Shown in pieces: positions 15,481 through 23,595 of a DNA stretch of 64,000 nt; position 1 is the stretch's first letter, and each line of letters opens with the position of its first letter. The notes below the pieces were generated by a model. It saw nothing but the letters and a program-made list of their open reading frames with translations, was not told the DNA's origin and did not search any database. The position numbers and the translations under genes are program-made. This DNA comes from an uncultured Serinicoccus sp. (GTDB taxonomy: Bacteria; Actinomycetota; Actinomycetes; Actinomycetales; Dermatophilaceae), in contig NZ_CANMUA010000001.1 of assembly GCF_947500995.1 (NCBI RefSeq), positions 558,001 to 622,000 of the forward strand. The letters are read 5' to 3'.

Positions 15481-16743
15481 CTACACCCCGACCGGGCTCC
15501 GCTCGCGGTCACCGCGCGCCACGGTGTAAGCCGCGAGCCCCGTAGCGGCGAGGGCGGCGACCGCGCAGAGCACGGCATACCCGAAGACGTCCATGACGAC
15601 CCCGGCCAGGGCGCCCCCCACCGCGGCGGTCAGACCCATGACCAGGTCGGCAGCGCCCTGCACCGAGGCCCGCTGGCCGACGGGCACCGACCCGGCCACC
15701 GTGCCGGAGCCGGCCACGAAGGTGCAGGACCAGCCCAGCCCCAGCAGCACGAGGCCCGCGGTGAGACCCGCCGAGAAGCCGGCGTGGCTGAGCGCCGCCA
15801 AGAGGCAGGCGAGCACCAGCAGCCCGACCCCGAGGAGGACCACCGGGCGCGCCCCCAGGCGGTCGGTGAGCTGGCCGGTGACGGGCGCGAGGCCGTACAT
15901 CCCGAGGATGTGCAGGCTGATGACCAGCCCGATGAGCTCGATCTCCGCCTGCCCGTGCCGCATGTGCAGCGGGGTCATGACCATGACCGCCACCATGACG
16001 ACGTGCCCGACGGTGACCGCGGAGGTGGCCCACAGCGCGGTGGGCGTGGCCGCGATGATCCGCAGCCCGTCGACGACGTTGCCCTCCCGTCCCGGCGGGC
16101 GGTCGGTCTCCGCCCGGGCCAGCCGGCGGGCGGTGAGCAGCGGGTCGGGGCGCAGCAGGACGTGCAGGAGCACCGCGGCCAGGAGGAAGCCGAGGCAGGA
16201 GAAGACCCAGGCGCCGGCCAGCGGGGGCAGCCCGAGCATCCCGGCGACCGCCTTGCCGGGCCCGACCATGTTGGGCCCGAGGACGGAGCCGATGGTCGTC
16301 GCCCACACCACCCAGCTCAGCTGCCGCCCGCGGCGCTCGGGCGCGGCGAGGTCGGTCGCGGCATACCTCGCCTGGCTGTTGGCCGTGGTCGAGGCGCCGA
16401 AGAGGGTGGTGCCGAGGAGCAGCAGCCAGAAGGTGCCGGTCGCGGTCGCGGTGATCGCGAGGGCGGCACCCACCCCCCCGACGAGGTATGCCGTCGCCAG
16501 GCCGACGCGGCGCCCGTGCCGCCCCATGAGCGCCGCGATGGGGATGGTGAACAGCGCTCCCCCCAGCACCTGGGTGGTCGTGGCCAGTCCCGACAGCGCG
16601 TCGCGGCCGCTGACGTCCGCGGCCACGATCGCCCCGACGGCGATCCCGCTGGCCACCCCGATGCCACCGAGCGTCTGGCTGCCCATGAGGGTCAGCACGG
16701 TGCGCGACTGCACCGAGGCGGGACTGCTCACCGGCTCGCTCAT
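15481..16743 (-). CDS. MFS transporter
   Basis: A 420-residue major facilitator with about 12 transmembrane segments. ALMGRHGRRVGLATAYLVGG (about 68-87) is the loop 2-3 GxxxDRxGRR-type motif, QARYAATDLAAPERRGRQLS is the intracellular loop signature, and a second loop motif TGQLTDRLGARPVV occurs in the C-terminal half. Probably a drug or metabolite exporter; substrate unknown. ATG 16743 was chosen over an upstream in-frame start because MSEPVSSP begins close to TM1 and GATAGT lies 6 bases upstream (leaderless pattern). Monocistronic by spacing. Confidence 0.87.
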   Translation of the reverse strand: MSEPVSSPASVQSRTVLTLMGSQTLGGIGVASGIAVGAIVAADVSGRDALSGLATTTQVLGGALFTIPIAALMGRHGRRVGLATAYLVGGVGAALAITATATGTFWLLLLGTTLFGASTTANSQARYAATDLAAPERRGRQLSWVVWATTIGSVLGPNMVGPGKAVAGMLGLPPLAGAWVFSCLGFLLAAVLLHVLLRPDPLLTARRLARAETDRPPGREGNVVDGLRIIAATPTALWATSAVTVGHVVMVAVMVMTPLHMRHGQAEIELIGLVISLHILGMYGLAPVTGQLTDRLGARPVVLLGVGLLVLACLLAALSHAGFSAGLTAGLVLLGLGWSCTFVAGSGTVAGSVPVGQRASVQGAADLVMGLTAAVGGALAGVVMDVFGYAVLCAVAALAATGLAAYTVARGDRERSPVGV

Positions 16744-16806
16744 GCCAGCACTATCCCAGCAGCAGCGGCCCCCGCCCACACCGGCTGCACGGCCGGTCTC
16801 GGCGAC

Positions 16807-17151
16807 TCAGCGGATCTGCCGGCGCCAGTCCGACGGCACCGCCCCGGCCGGACCGGGCACCGGCTGGTCCACCGGCCTGCTCGTGGGACCGGCCAACGGC
16901 GGACCGTCGACCACCTCGCCCCTGTCGTAGTCCCAGAACCACTCCTCCCCCGGCTCGAAGCTCTGGACGACGGCGTGCCCGGTGGCCCGCGCGTGGGCCG
17001 TGGCGTGCTGCGAGGGGGAGGAGTCGCAGCACCCGACGTGGCCGCACCCGGCGCAGCGCCGCAGATGCACCCACCACCCGCCGCCGTCCAGGCACTCCAC
17101 GCACCCGGTGCCGCTGGGCGGCACGGTGGGGTCGATCAGCTCGTTGCTCAT
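16807..17151 (-). CDS. UBP-type zinc finger domain protein
   Basis: 114 residues with Cys/His spacing of a UBP (ubiquitin-hydrolase type) zinc finger: GCVECLDGGGWWVHLRRCAGCGHVGCCDSSPSQHATAHARATGHAVVQSFEPGE compressed into residues 16-69, so Cys pairs near 17/20, 33/36 and 41/42 and His near 49, 53 and 59 can ligate zinc. Small stand-alone proteins of this kind are common in actinobacteria and have no established role. The ATG has an AGGA ribosome site. It is separated from the FUSC gene by about 75 bases. Confidence 0.85.
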   Translation of the reverse strand: MSNELIDPTVPPSGTGCVECLDGGGWWVHLRRCAGCGHVGCCDSSPSQHATAHARATGHAVVQSFEPGEEWFWDYDRGEVVDGPPLAGPTSRPVDQPVPGPAGAVPSDWRRQIR

Positions 17152-17225
17152 GTCGTCCTGCCCGTCTCGCCTCGTGGTGTCACCGATACCCCAGGGTAGG
17201 GCCGACAGCACCCGGCCCGCGCGCC

Positions 17226-18287
17226 TCAGCCGGAGCGGACGACCTCCGAGGTCGCGACGTCGTCCACGATGGTGATGATGGCCCGCGCCATTTCGATGAG
17301 GCCGCCGTAGAGCGGCCAGCGCAGGTCCGGCAGCCCTCCGTCGGACAGGTCCGAGGCCAGCCGGTCGGTCCAGGAGCGCAGCTCCTGCACGTCCGCCTCG
17401 GGGTCCTCCACGCGCCGACCCAGCTCGTCGAGCAGCTCGATGAAGGGGTCGCGGAAGGCAGGGTCCCACTCCTCGGCGGCGACCGCGGACTCGTGCACGA
17501 GCCGGGACATCCCCCGCACCTGGGCGATGCCCTCCTCCAGCCGGGTGAGCACCCGCGAGAGCTCCTCGCTGCTGGAGGCACGGCGCCGGCGCGGGTTGCC
17601 CCACGTGCTCTCCTGCGCCTCGTAGACCAGCCGCCAGGCGCTGTCGAGCCTCCGGTCCAGGGTCCGGGTGCGGTCCACCCAGTCCCCGGTGGGCGCGTCG
17701 TCGGCCTGGTCCCGCAGCCCCGCAGCCATGTCCCGCAGGAGCTGGCCCAGACCGCGGTCGATCTCCCCCACCTGCTGCCGAGCGCTCTCGTCGCGCAGGG
17801 GGGCGGCGAGGACGGTGTTGACGACCAGGGCCAGCACCACGCCGATGGCGGTGGCGGCCAGCCGGTCGCCCAGGCCGCTCCAGCTGGTGTCGGTCGAGGC
17901 GGTGATGACGAACAGCACGGTGGTCGCCACGGTGATCCCCTCGTGCCGCAGCAGCCCCACCCGGGCGAAGCCCATCGCCAGCAGCAGCGCTAGCCCGAGC
18001 GTCAGGGTGCCGTGGCCGCCCACCTGCACGGCGGCGAACGCGAGCACGACCCCGACGGAGGTGGCGAGCACGGCCTGGGTCCCTCGGGACACCGTCCGGT
18101 AGACGGTCGCGTGCACCGTCAGGAGTGCGGTCCAGGGGGCGAGGAAGGCCTGGTCGAGGTCGAGCAGCGTGTCGGCGACGAGCCACGCCGCCACCGCGGC
18201 GAGCACGCTCTTGAGGATCTGGACGAGGTCGCTGCGGACGTCAGGCCGGCTGAGCCAGCGCCGCAGGCGCTGGGAACGGGTGGGCAT
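17226..18287 (-). CDS. FUSC / aromatic acid exporter-like membrane protein
   Basis: 353 residues. The first ~170 carry about six transmembrane segments including WLVADTLLDLDQAFLAPWTALL and TVYRTVSRGTQAVLATSVGVVLA, the FUSC/ArAE pattern; the rest is a cytoplasmic helical domain rich in charged residues. Relatives export aromatic acids or are of unknown role. ATG 18287 is preceded by CATAGT with 7 bases between (leaderless). Divergent from the GyrI-like gene. Confidence 0.82.
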   Translation of the reverse strand: MPTRSQRLRRWLSRPDVRSDLVQILKSVLAAVAAWLVADTLLDLDQAFLAPWTALLTVHATVYRTVSRGTQAVLATSVGVVLAFAAVQVGGHGTLTLGLALLLAMGFARVGLLRHEGITVATTVLFVITASTDTSWSGLGDRLAATAIGVVLALVVNTVLAAPLRDESARQQVGEIDRGLGQLLRDMAAGLRDQADDAPTGDWVDRTRTLDRRLDSAWRLVYEAQESTWGNPRRRRASSSEELSRVLTRLEEGIAQVRGMSRLVHESAVAAEEWDPAFRDPFIELLDELGRRVEDPEADVQELRSWTDRLASDLSDGGLPDLRWPLYGGLIEMARAIITIVDDVATSEVVRSG

Positions 18288-18376
18288 GGCCCTGACTATG
18301 ACATCCGTCCCGGGGTCGCACCAGCAGCGATGCCACCCCGGCCACCGGCCACGGCCCGGACGCGAGAGGATGCAGC

Positions 18377-18853
18377 ATGACCGAGCACGCACCCACCCTC
18401 GTGACCATCGACCCGCGGCACGTCGCCGTCGTCTCCGGACTCGGCCTCCCCTCAGAGGAGGTGCGGTCCTTCTTCGACAGCGCCTTCCGGACCCTGCACC
18501 GCCAGCTGGAGAGCCAGCACCTGGCACCCGGCGGGCCCGCCTTCGCCTGGTTCCTCGGTCCCCCCGGGGACACCACCGACGTCCAGGTGGGGCACGAGGT
18601 CGACCTGTCCTTCGTCCCCACGGCACCGGTCGACACCCTGCAGCTGCCCGGCGGGCAGGCCGCCCAGCTCGTGCACGAAGGGTCCTACGACGACCTCGGC
18701 GAGTCCTGGCAGCGGCTCGTCGACTGGGTCCGGTCGCACGGTCTGGACGCCGGGGGCGGCATGCTCGAGGAGTACCTCACCGAGCCCGGTCCCGACGTCG
18801 ACCCGGACACGGTGCAGACCCGGCTGAGCTGGTTCGTCACCCGGCAGGAGTGA
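18377..18853 (+). CDS. GyrI-like small-molecule-binding domain protein
   Basis: 158 residues matching the GyrI-like/effector-binding fold: an N-terminal strand TLVTIDPRHVAVVSG, AFAWFLGPP in the middle, VDLSFVPTAPV and LPGGQAAQLVHEGSYDDLGESW, ending EEYLTEPGPDVDPDTVQTRL, which is the fold's typical WEVYL-type closing motif (here EEYLTEP). There is no DNA-binding domain. Such stand-alone modules bind hydrophobic ligands. ATG 18377 has a GAGAGGA ribosome site. Confidence 0.85.
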   Translation: MTEHAPTLVTIDPRHVAVVSGLGLPSEEVRSFFDSAFRTLHRQLESQHLAPGGPAFAWFLGPPGDTTDVQVGHEVDLSFVPTAPVDTLQLPGGQAAQLVHEGSYDDLGESWQRLVDWVRSHGLDAGGGMLEEYLTEPGPDVDPDTVQTRLSWFVTRQE

Positions 18854-18859
18854 CCCGCC

Positions 18860-19471
18860 TCACCGGACCTGCTCCTTCCCCGTCTCCTGCCGACGCTGAC
18901 GCACCACGACGAAGGTCGCGGCACCCAGGAGCACGCCGGCGACCACGGTGGCGACCGTCGCGGCGGTGCTGCCGAGCAGCTGCTCCAGGAGCACCCGGCT
19001 CTGGGAGGTCGGGTCGGCCAGCACCACGGTGACGAAAGCAGTGACCAGGACGGTCGCCAGGATGCCGGGCACCTGCTGCCACCGGCCGGTCAGCCCGAGC
19101 CGCTGGCGCAGCAACCTGCCCGCCTTGAGGATCCGGCCGGCCCGGATCAGCCGCAGCGCGCCGACCACGCGCAGCAGCCGGAGCAGCTGGAGGGGGCCGA
19201 CGGCCAGGACCACGGCGAGCACCACGGCGACCGTGAGCAGGATCAGCCACCAGTTGCGGCGGACCCACGCCCGCTTGTCGCCGGCGACGAGGAAGAGGAT
19301 GAGGGTCTCGGCGAGCAGGACCGCTCCGGTGAGCCAGTTGGTGACGGCGCCCACGGTGGCGTAGGGGTCGTCCAACAGGGTGAGGAAGACGGCGGGGACG
19401 GAGGCGAGGGCCGCGACCACGACGGGCAGCGCGAGGCGCTCCTCCCACTCCGCCTCCCGGTCCTGGCTCAC
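18860..19471 (-). CDS. Voltage-sensor-like ion channel family protein lacking a K+ selectivity filter
   Basis: 203 residues with about six hydrophobic segments (near 10-30, 35-57, 66-88, an Arg-rich S4-like helix 91-122, then two more). The S4-like segment repeats basic residues every third position (RLLRVVGALRLIRAGR). The stretch between the last two helices is short and has no TVGYGD-type filter, unlike true K+ channels. Start GTG 19471 was chosen because the longer frame would run into tRNA-Arg. The convergent GyrI-like gene ends 6 bases away. Function unproven; a voltage-sensor-only or non-selective membrane protein is possible. Confidence 0.72.
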   Translation of the reverse strand: MSQDREAEWEERLALPVVVAALASVPAVFLTLLDDPYATVGAVTNWLTGAVLLAETLILFLVAGDKRAWVRRNWWLILLTVAVVLAVVLAVGPLQLLRLLRVVGALRLIRAGRILKAGRLLRQRLGLTGRWQQVPGILATVLVTAFVTVVLADPTSQSRVLLEQLLGSTAATVATVVAGVLLGAATFVVVRQRRQETGKEQVR

Positions 19472-19498
19472 CGGGTGCCTCCGGGATGCGTCAGCACG

Positions 19499-19571
19499 TG
19501 CCCCCGGCAGGATTCGAACCTGCGACACCCGCTTTAGGAGAGCGGTGCTCTATCCCCTGAGCTACGAGGGC
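19499..19571 (-). tRNA. tRNA-Arg (anticodon CCT)
   Basis: 73 bases. Acceptor arm GCCCTCG/CGGGGGC, discriminator A; D arm with AGCTCAGGGGATAGAGC; anticodon stem CCGCT/AGCGG enclosing CTCCTAA, anticodon CCT for the Arg codon AGG; T arm with GTTCGAATCC. CCA is not encoded. I saw no integrase or direct repeat marking it as an integration site. Confidence 0.95.
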
Positions 19572-19680
19572 GGACCGGGCCCGAGGGCGCCGGAACCGGC
19601 CCATCGTCTCACGCCGACCGCGGCGGCCACGGCCAGGTCGCTGCCCGACGGGCTGCCGGTGGCCGGGCAGACCGACGACG

Positions 19681-19715
19681 GACGCCCGCCGTGCGACAGG
19701 GGCACGGCGGGCGTC
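19681..19715 (-). terminator. 14-bp hairpin terminator after the SRPBCC gene
   Basis: Exact arms GACGCCCGCCGTGC (19681-19694) and GCACGGCGGGCGTC (19702-19715), 7-base loop, beginning 16 bases past the SRPBCC stop on the minus strand. No T tract. Confidence 0.78.
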
Positions 19716-19731
19716 GAGGGAGGTACGGGGC

Positions 19732-20196
19732 TCAGCCGGTGGTGGCGGCGGCGAGGTTGCCCAGGCTCGTCTCCAGCTCCTCCTCGGAGACGAGCGGGAA
19801 GCTGACCTTCTTGAGCAGCGCCTGATCGGTGACCTTGCCCCAGTCGTAGGTCAGCCGGACCTCGGTGTGGTCCGGGCCCTGCGGGGTGAGCTCCCAGACC
19901 CACTCCCAGCCGGGCGGGTCGGTGTCGGCCGGCGCGGTCTGCCAGGCCACGAGCTTGTCCTTGTCGTAGCCGGTGACGTGGTTGTCGGTCTGGTAGTCGC
20001 CACCCATGTGGTCGCCGCTCATGTTCATCCGGAAGGTCTGCCCGGTCGAGGTGATGCGGTCGCCGTGGTCGACGGACAGGACGAATCCGGACCCGTCGAT
20101 CCCGACGTGGTTGTCCGGCAGGGTGAGCACCTCGAACACGTCCTTGGCGGACGCGTCGATGGTGCGGCTGACGGTGAGGCTCGTCTGATCAGTCAT
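19732..20196 (-). CDS. SRPBCC (START-like) family protein
   Basis: 154 residues with the helix-grip fold order: SLTVSRTIDASAKDVFEVLTLPDNH at the N-terminus, WEWVWELTPQGPDHTEVRLTYDW in the core strands, and a C-terminal helix SEEELETSLGNLA. These proteins bind hydrophobic ligands or act as polyketide cyclase-like or stress proteins; no ligand can be named. ATG 20196 follows TAGCGT by 6 bases (leaderless). Divergent from the OsmC gene. Confidence 0.87.
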   Translation of the reverse strand: MTDQTSLTVSRTIDASAKDVFEVLTLPDNHVGIDGSGFVLSVDHGDRITSTGQTFRMNMSGDHMGGDYQTDNHVTGYDKDKLVAWQTAPADTDPPGWEWVWELTPQGPDHTEVRLTYDWGKVTDQALLKKVSFPLVSEEELETSLGNLAAATTG

Positions 20197-20276
20197 ACCC
20201 CGACGCTAACGAGCGGGCCGGGCTCGCGCGACCTGAGGCCGAGCCTGCCTCCGCCGACGCGTGGCACGCTGGCCCC

Positions 20277-20744
20277 ATGGCGACGCACACCTTCGCGCTG
20301 GAGCTGACGTGGACGGGCAACCGCGGGACGGGGACGTCCGGGTACCGCGACTACGACCGGGCCGTGCTGGCCCGCAGCACGGGTATGCCGGACCTCGAGC
20401 TCTCCGCCGACCGGGCCTTCCGTGGCGACCGGGCACGGTGGAACCCCGAGGTCCTGCTCGTCGCCGCCCTGAGCGAGTGCCACCTGCTGTCCTTGCTGCA
20501 CGTCGCCGTCACCCGTGGGGTCACGGTCGTGGACTACGAGGACGCACCGGTGGGCACGATGGAGCAGTCCGGGCTCGGGGGCCGGTTCACCGAGGTCCGG
20601 CTGCGACCGGTCGTCACGGTGGCCGACCCCGGGCACCTGGACCTCGTGCCGCAGCTGCACGCCGAGGCCGCACAGGCGTGCTTCATCGCCGCTTCGGTGA
20701 ACTTCCCGGTGCACCACGAGCCCACGACCCGGGTGGCCGGGTGA
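20277..20744 (+). CDS. OsmC family peroxiredoxin-like protein
   Basis: 155 residues of the OsmC/Ohr fold. The two conserved cysteines are present in ALSECHLLSLL (about 68) and AQACFIAASVNFPV (about 139), so thiol-dependent organic peroxide reduction is plausible. The N-terminal WTGNRGTGTSGYRDYDRA stretch is also typical. ATG 20277 is preceded by CACGCT with 6 bases between, a weaker leaderless promoter. The gene ends 34 bases from the stop of the convergent SbcC-like gene. Confidence 0.9.
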   Translation: MATHTFALELTWTGNRGTGTSGYRDYDRAVLARSTGMPDLELSADRAFRGDRARWNPEVLLVAALSECHLLSLLHVAVTRGVTVVDYEDAPVGTMEQSGLGGRFTEVRLRPVVTVADPGHLDLVPQLHAEAAQACFIAASVNFPVHHEPTTRVAG

Positions 20745-20778
20745 GCCTCGAGCGGAGCAGGAGCCTCGCCCGCTCCGG

Positions 20779-23595
20779 TCAGGAGGCCGCCAGCCGGACC
20801 GTGTGGGCGTCGGGGATCGCGGCGTAGCGGTCCGGGGTGCAGGTGAGCAGGATGACCTGGACGTCCTCACCGGCCGTGCCCCGGGCGAAGGAGAAGACCC
20901 GGCCCATCTGCTCGAGGCGCTGCGGGTCGGAGTAGCCCAGCGCGTCGTCGATGACCACCGGCACCCCCTGGGCGGGGTCCACCAGATGCGCCACGGCGAT
21001 CCGGGCGAGGATGCCGAGCTGCTCCTTGGCTCCGCCGGAGAGCTCCTCGAAGGGCACCGTCAGCCCGTCGAGCGTGCGGGCGCGCACGCTCAGCTGCTCG
21101 TCGACCGTGACGGCGAAGGTCGGCCCGTAGACCTGTCGCCCGAGCCGCTCGAGCGCGTCGGTGAAGGGCCGGACGTAGGCCCGGTGCGCCGACTCGCGGT
21201 GCTCGCGCAGGGTGCTGCGGAGGTGTCGCACCGCGCGGGCCCGGCGGTCCAGGCCGCCGAGGCGTCGCTCGGCGTCCTCGAGCGCCGACTCGGCGAGGGA
21301 GTAGAGCTCCTGTCGACCCTCGCCGGCCGCCAGCTCGACCTGGCCGGTGAGGGTGTGCAGCCGCTCGCGGGCCTGCTCCACGTCGTCCCGGGCGTGGCCG
21401 AGCGCCACCTGTGCCGCCTGCACCCGCGCGGCCAGACCCGGGACGTCCGCGGCACGCACGGCGTCCTCGGCGCGGCGGAGCTCGTCGCGGGCCGTCTCGA
21501 GCGCCTCCGTGCGGTCCCGGGCGAGGTCGAGCAGCACCTCGTCCGGGCGTTCTGCCCGCTCGCGCTCCAGCAGCTGCCTCTCCTGCTCCAGGCGGGGGCG
21601 CTCGCTCGTGAGGCGGCCGTGCAGCCGGTCCAGGGCGGCCGTCGCCGCGGCGGCCTCGTCCCGCGCCGCGGCGGCCGTGGCGGCGGCGTCGCGACGGGCC
21701 TCTCGCGCCTGCCGGACGCGGCGGCCGGCAGCTCGCTCGGCCTCCACCGCCGCCGCCCCCGCACGCTGGTCCTGCTCCTCGGTGACCTCCCACCCACCGT
21801 CGCCGCCCCCGGCGTCGTCCGCCCCGGTGGGCGGGCCTGGCTGGCGGGCACCCGGGTCGCGACCCGGGCCGGCCACCCCGGCCTCGAGGAGCGCCACCCG
21901 CTCGCGGCAGGCCCGGACCCGGTCCTGCAGGGCGGGCGGCAGGCACCCCGAGGCGAGGGCCTCGCGCCGGTCCGGCTCGCGGATCCCACGTGCGGCGAGC
22001 ATGGAGGTGAGGTCGCGCTCGGCGTCGCGCAGCCGCTCGGCCGCCTCCGCCGCGGCGACGGCCCGAGCCCGGACCTCCTCGACGCTCTCGCAGCCCAGGT
22101 CCTGCAGGGTGCGGGTCAGGGTCGTGCGCGCCCCCTCGAGCTCGGCCCGGCGTGCGTCCCCGTCCGGCGAGCGGACCACCACCCGGGCCGCTCCCGGCAC
22201 GATCACCTCGAGGTCGTCGGTCGCCGTCAGCTCGCACGCCTGCCCCGCCCCGAGGTCGGTGGCGGCGACGCCGGACCCGTCCACCGCGCCCACCCTCACG
22301 CCGGAGGACGACGCCTCGACGCGCACCGCGGCACTGGCGGCCTCGTGTCGCGCCCGGAGCACGTCGACCTCCTGCGCCCGCCGGTCGACCTCCTGGCGCT
22401 GGGCCTCGGTGACGAGCGACCCGGGGCCGGCGGCCCGCTCGCGCAGGACGACCTGCAGCTGCTCCTGCAGGGTCGCCACCACCTGCTCGAGCCCGCTCAG
22501 CTCGGTGCGGCAGCGACCGAGCTCGAGGCGTCGGTCGGCCGCCTCGCGCGCGTCCCGCGCCTGCTCCAGCAGATCCTCGGCCTCCTCCAGTGCGGCCTCG
22601 GCGCTCATGAGGTCCCCCTGCGCCGTGGTGAGCCGCTCCCGCAGCGCCTCGCCCCGGTCGGCGAGGTCGGCCAGCTGCTGCTCGAGCGCCGCCACCACCT
22701 CGTCCAGGCGCGCCACGCCCTCGACCCGCTCGTGGCGGTGCGCGTGCGCCTGCCGGGCCGCCTCGGCGGCCGTGCGAGCGCGCTCGAACCGGTCCGCGGC
22801 CCGCTCGTGCCCGGCCACCACCTCGGCCACCGCATCGGCCCGCTCGCGGGCGTCACGCAGGTCGCCCTCGCGGACGCCCACCTGCTGCACCGCCCGACCG
22901 ACGGCCTCCCGCGCCCGCTGCTGGCGGTCCAGGAGGTCCTCGGCCTCGACCAGGCGCCGGTGCGCCTCGGCGACCTCGGCCTGCGCGGCGTGGTAGGCCT
23001 CGATGGCCCCCCGGTAGTCCCCCGTGGGCCTGCCGGTCCGTGCGGTGAAGTAGCGGAGGTACTCCTCTTCGACGAGGCCCAGCACCTGTTCGCCGTCGCC
23101 GTCGTGCAGGTGCGCGTCCGCCGCGGAGTCCAGCGCCTGCTGGAGCACACCGCTGGACATCAACGGCACGAGGGTGCCGTCGTCGGACTGAGCCAGCCGC
23201 AGCGCGTCCCACAGGGTGGTGTCGAGGTGGGAGACGAGCTGCTCCAGGCGTGCCTGCGCCGCCGACCCGGCCAGCTGCTCGGGGCGCTCGCCCAGCACCT
23301 CCAGCTCGGTGCGCGGGCTGCGCAGCCACTGCTTGGCCAGCCGCACCCGGGTCCCACCGATGGTGAACTCGGCCTCGACGAACGGGCCCACGTCGCGCCC
23401 GATCGGCTGCAGCGCCTGGGCCCTCGCGCTGCGCGACGTGGCCTTGAGGTCCAGCAGCCGGTCGAAGGCCTCCAGCAGGGTCGACTTGCCGATCTCGTTG
23501 GGCCCCTCCACCACGACCACCCCGCTCTCCGGGAGGTGGACGGTGCGGGCGGTGACGCCACGCACGTCGCGCAGGGTGATCCGGTGCAGCCTCAT
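20779..23595 (-). CDS. SMC/SbcC-like ATPase (YhaN type) of a DNA-end processing pair
   Basis: 938 residues. N-terminal FRGV-like start MRLHRITLRDVRG and Walker A GPNEIGKST (31-39); a long charged coiled-coil (about 180-760) without a CxxC zinc hook; C-terminal ABC signature ELSGGAKEQLGILARIA and Walker B VPVVIDDALGYSD. This is the short YhaN/SbcC layout. With the overlapping nuclease gene it should form an ATP-driven Mre11/Rad50-type complex that trims DNA ends. Its ATG overlaps the nuclease stop (ATGA). No strong ribosome site is needed because of that coupling. Confidence 0.87.
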   Translation of the reverse strand: MRLHRITLRDVRGVTARTVHLPESGVVVVEGPNEIGKSTLLEAFDRLLDLKATSRSARAQALQPIGRDVGPFVEAEFTIGGTRVRLAKQWLRSPRTELEVLGERPEQLAGSAAQARLEQLVSHLDTTLWDALRLAQSDDGTLVPLMSSGVLQQALDSAADAHLHDGDGEQVLGLVEEEYLRYFTARTGRPTGDYRGAIEAYHAAQAEVAEAHRRLVEAEDLLDRQQRAREAVGRAVQQVGVREGDLRDARERADAVAEVVAGHERAADRFERARTAAEAARQAHAHRHERVEGVARLDEVVAALEQQLADLADRGEALRERLTTAQGDLMSAEAALEEAEDLLEQARDAREAADRRLELGRCRTELSGLEQVVATLQEQLQVVLRERAAGPGSLVTEAQRQEVDRRAQEVDVLRARHEAASAAVRVEASSSGVRVGAVDGSGVAATDLGAGQACELTATDDLEVIVPGAARVVVRSPDGDARRAELEGARTTLTRTLQDLGCESVEEVRARAVAAAEAAERLRDAERDLTSMLAARGIREPDRREALASGCLPPALQDRVRACRERVALLEAGVAGPGRDPGARQPGPPTGADDAGGGDGGWEVTEEQDQRAGAAAVEAERAAGRRVRQAREARRDAAATAAAARDEAAAATAALDRLHGRLTSERPRLEQERQLLERERAERPDEVLLDLARDRTEALETARDELRRAEDAVRAADVPGLAARVQAAQVALGHARDDVEQARERLHTLTGQVELAAGEGRQELYSLAESALEDAERRLGGLDRRARAVRHLRSTLREHRESAHRAYVRPFTDALERLGRQVYGPTFAVTVDEQLSVRARTLDGLTVPFEELSGGAKEQLGILARIAVAHLVDPAQGVPVVIDDALGYSDPQRLEQMGRVFSFARGTAGEDVQVILLTCTPDRYAAIPDAHTVRLAAS

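Noticed and set aside
11850-15545. Very long open frame on the plus strand opposite the helicase-like gene, and similar long frames opposite moeA, the hydrolase and the SbcC-like gene
   Set aside because: These are GC-rich shadow frames: low-complexity Arg/Gly/Pro/His-rich translations with no family motif, antisense to clearly conserved proteins.
19472-19528. Longer start for the voltage-sensor-like protein (beginning MSQVRILPG)
   Set aside because: It would overlap tRNA-Arg; that peptide is a typical translation of the tRNA 3' part.
19499-19571. tRNA-Arg as an attachment site of an integrated element
   Set aside because: No integrase, no direct repeat of the tRNA 3' end and no change in composition or gene type on either side.
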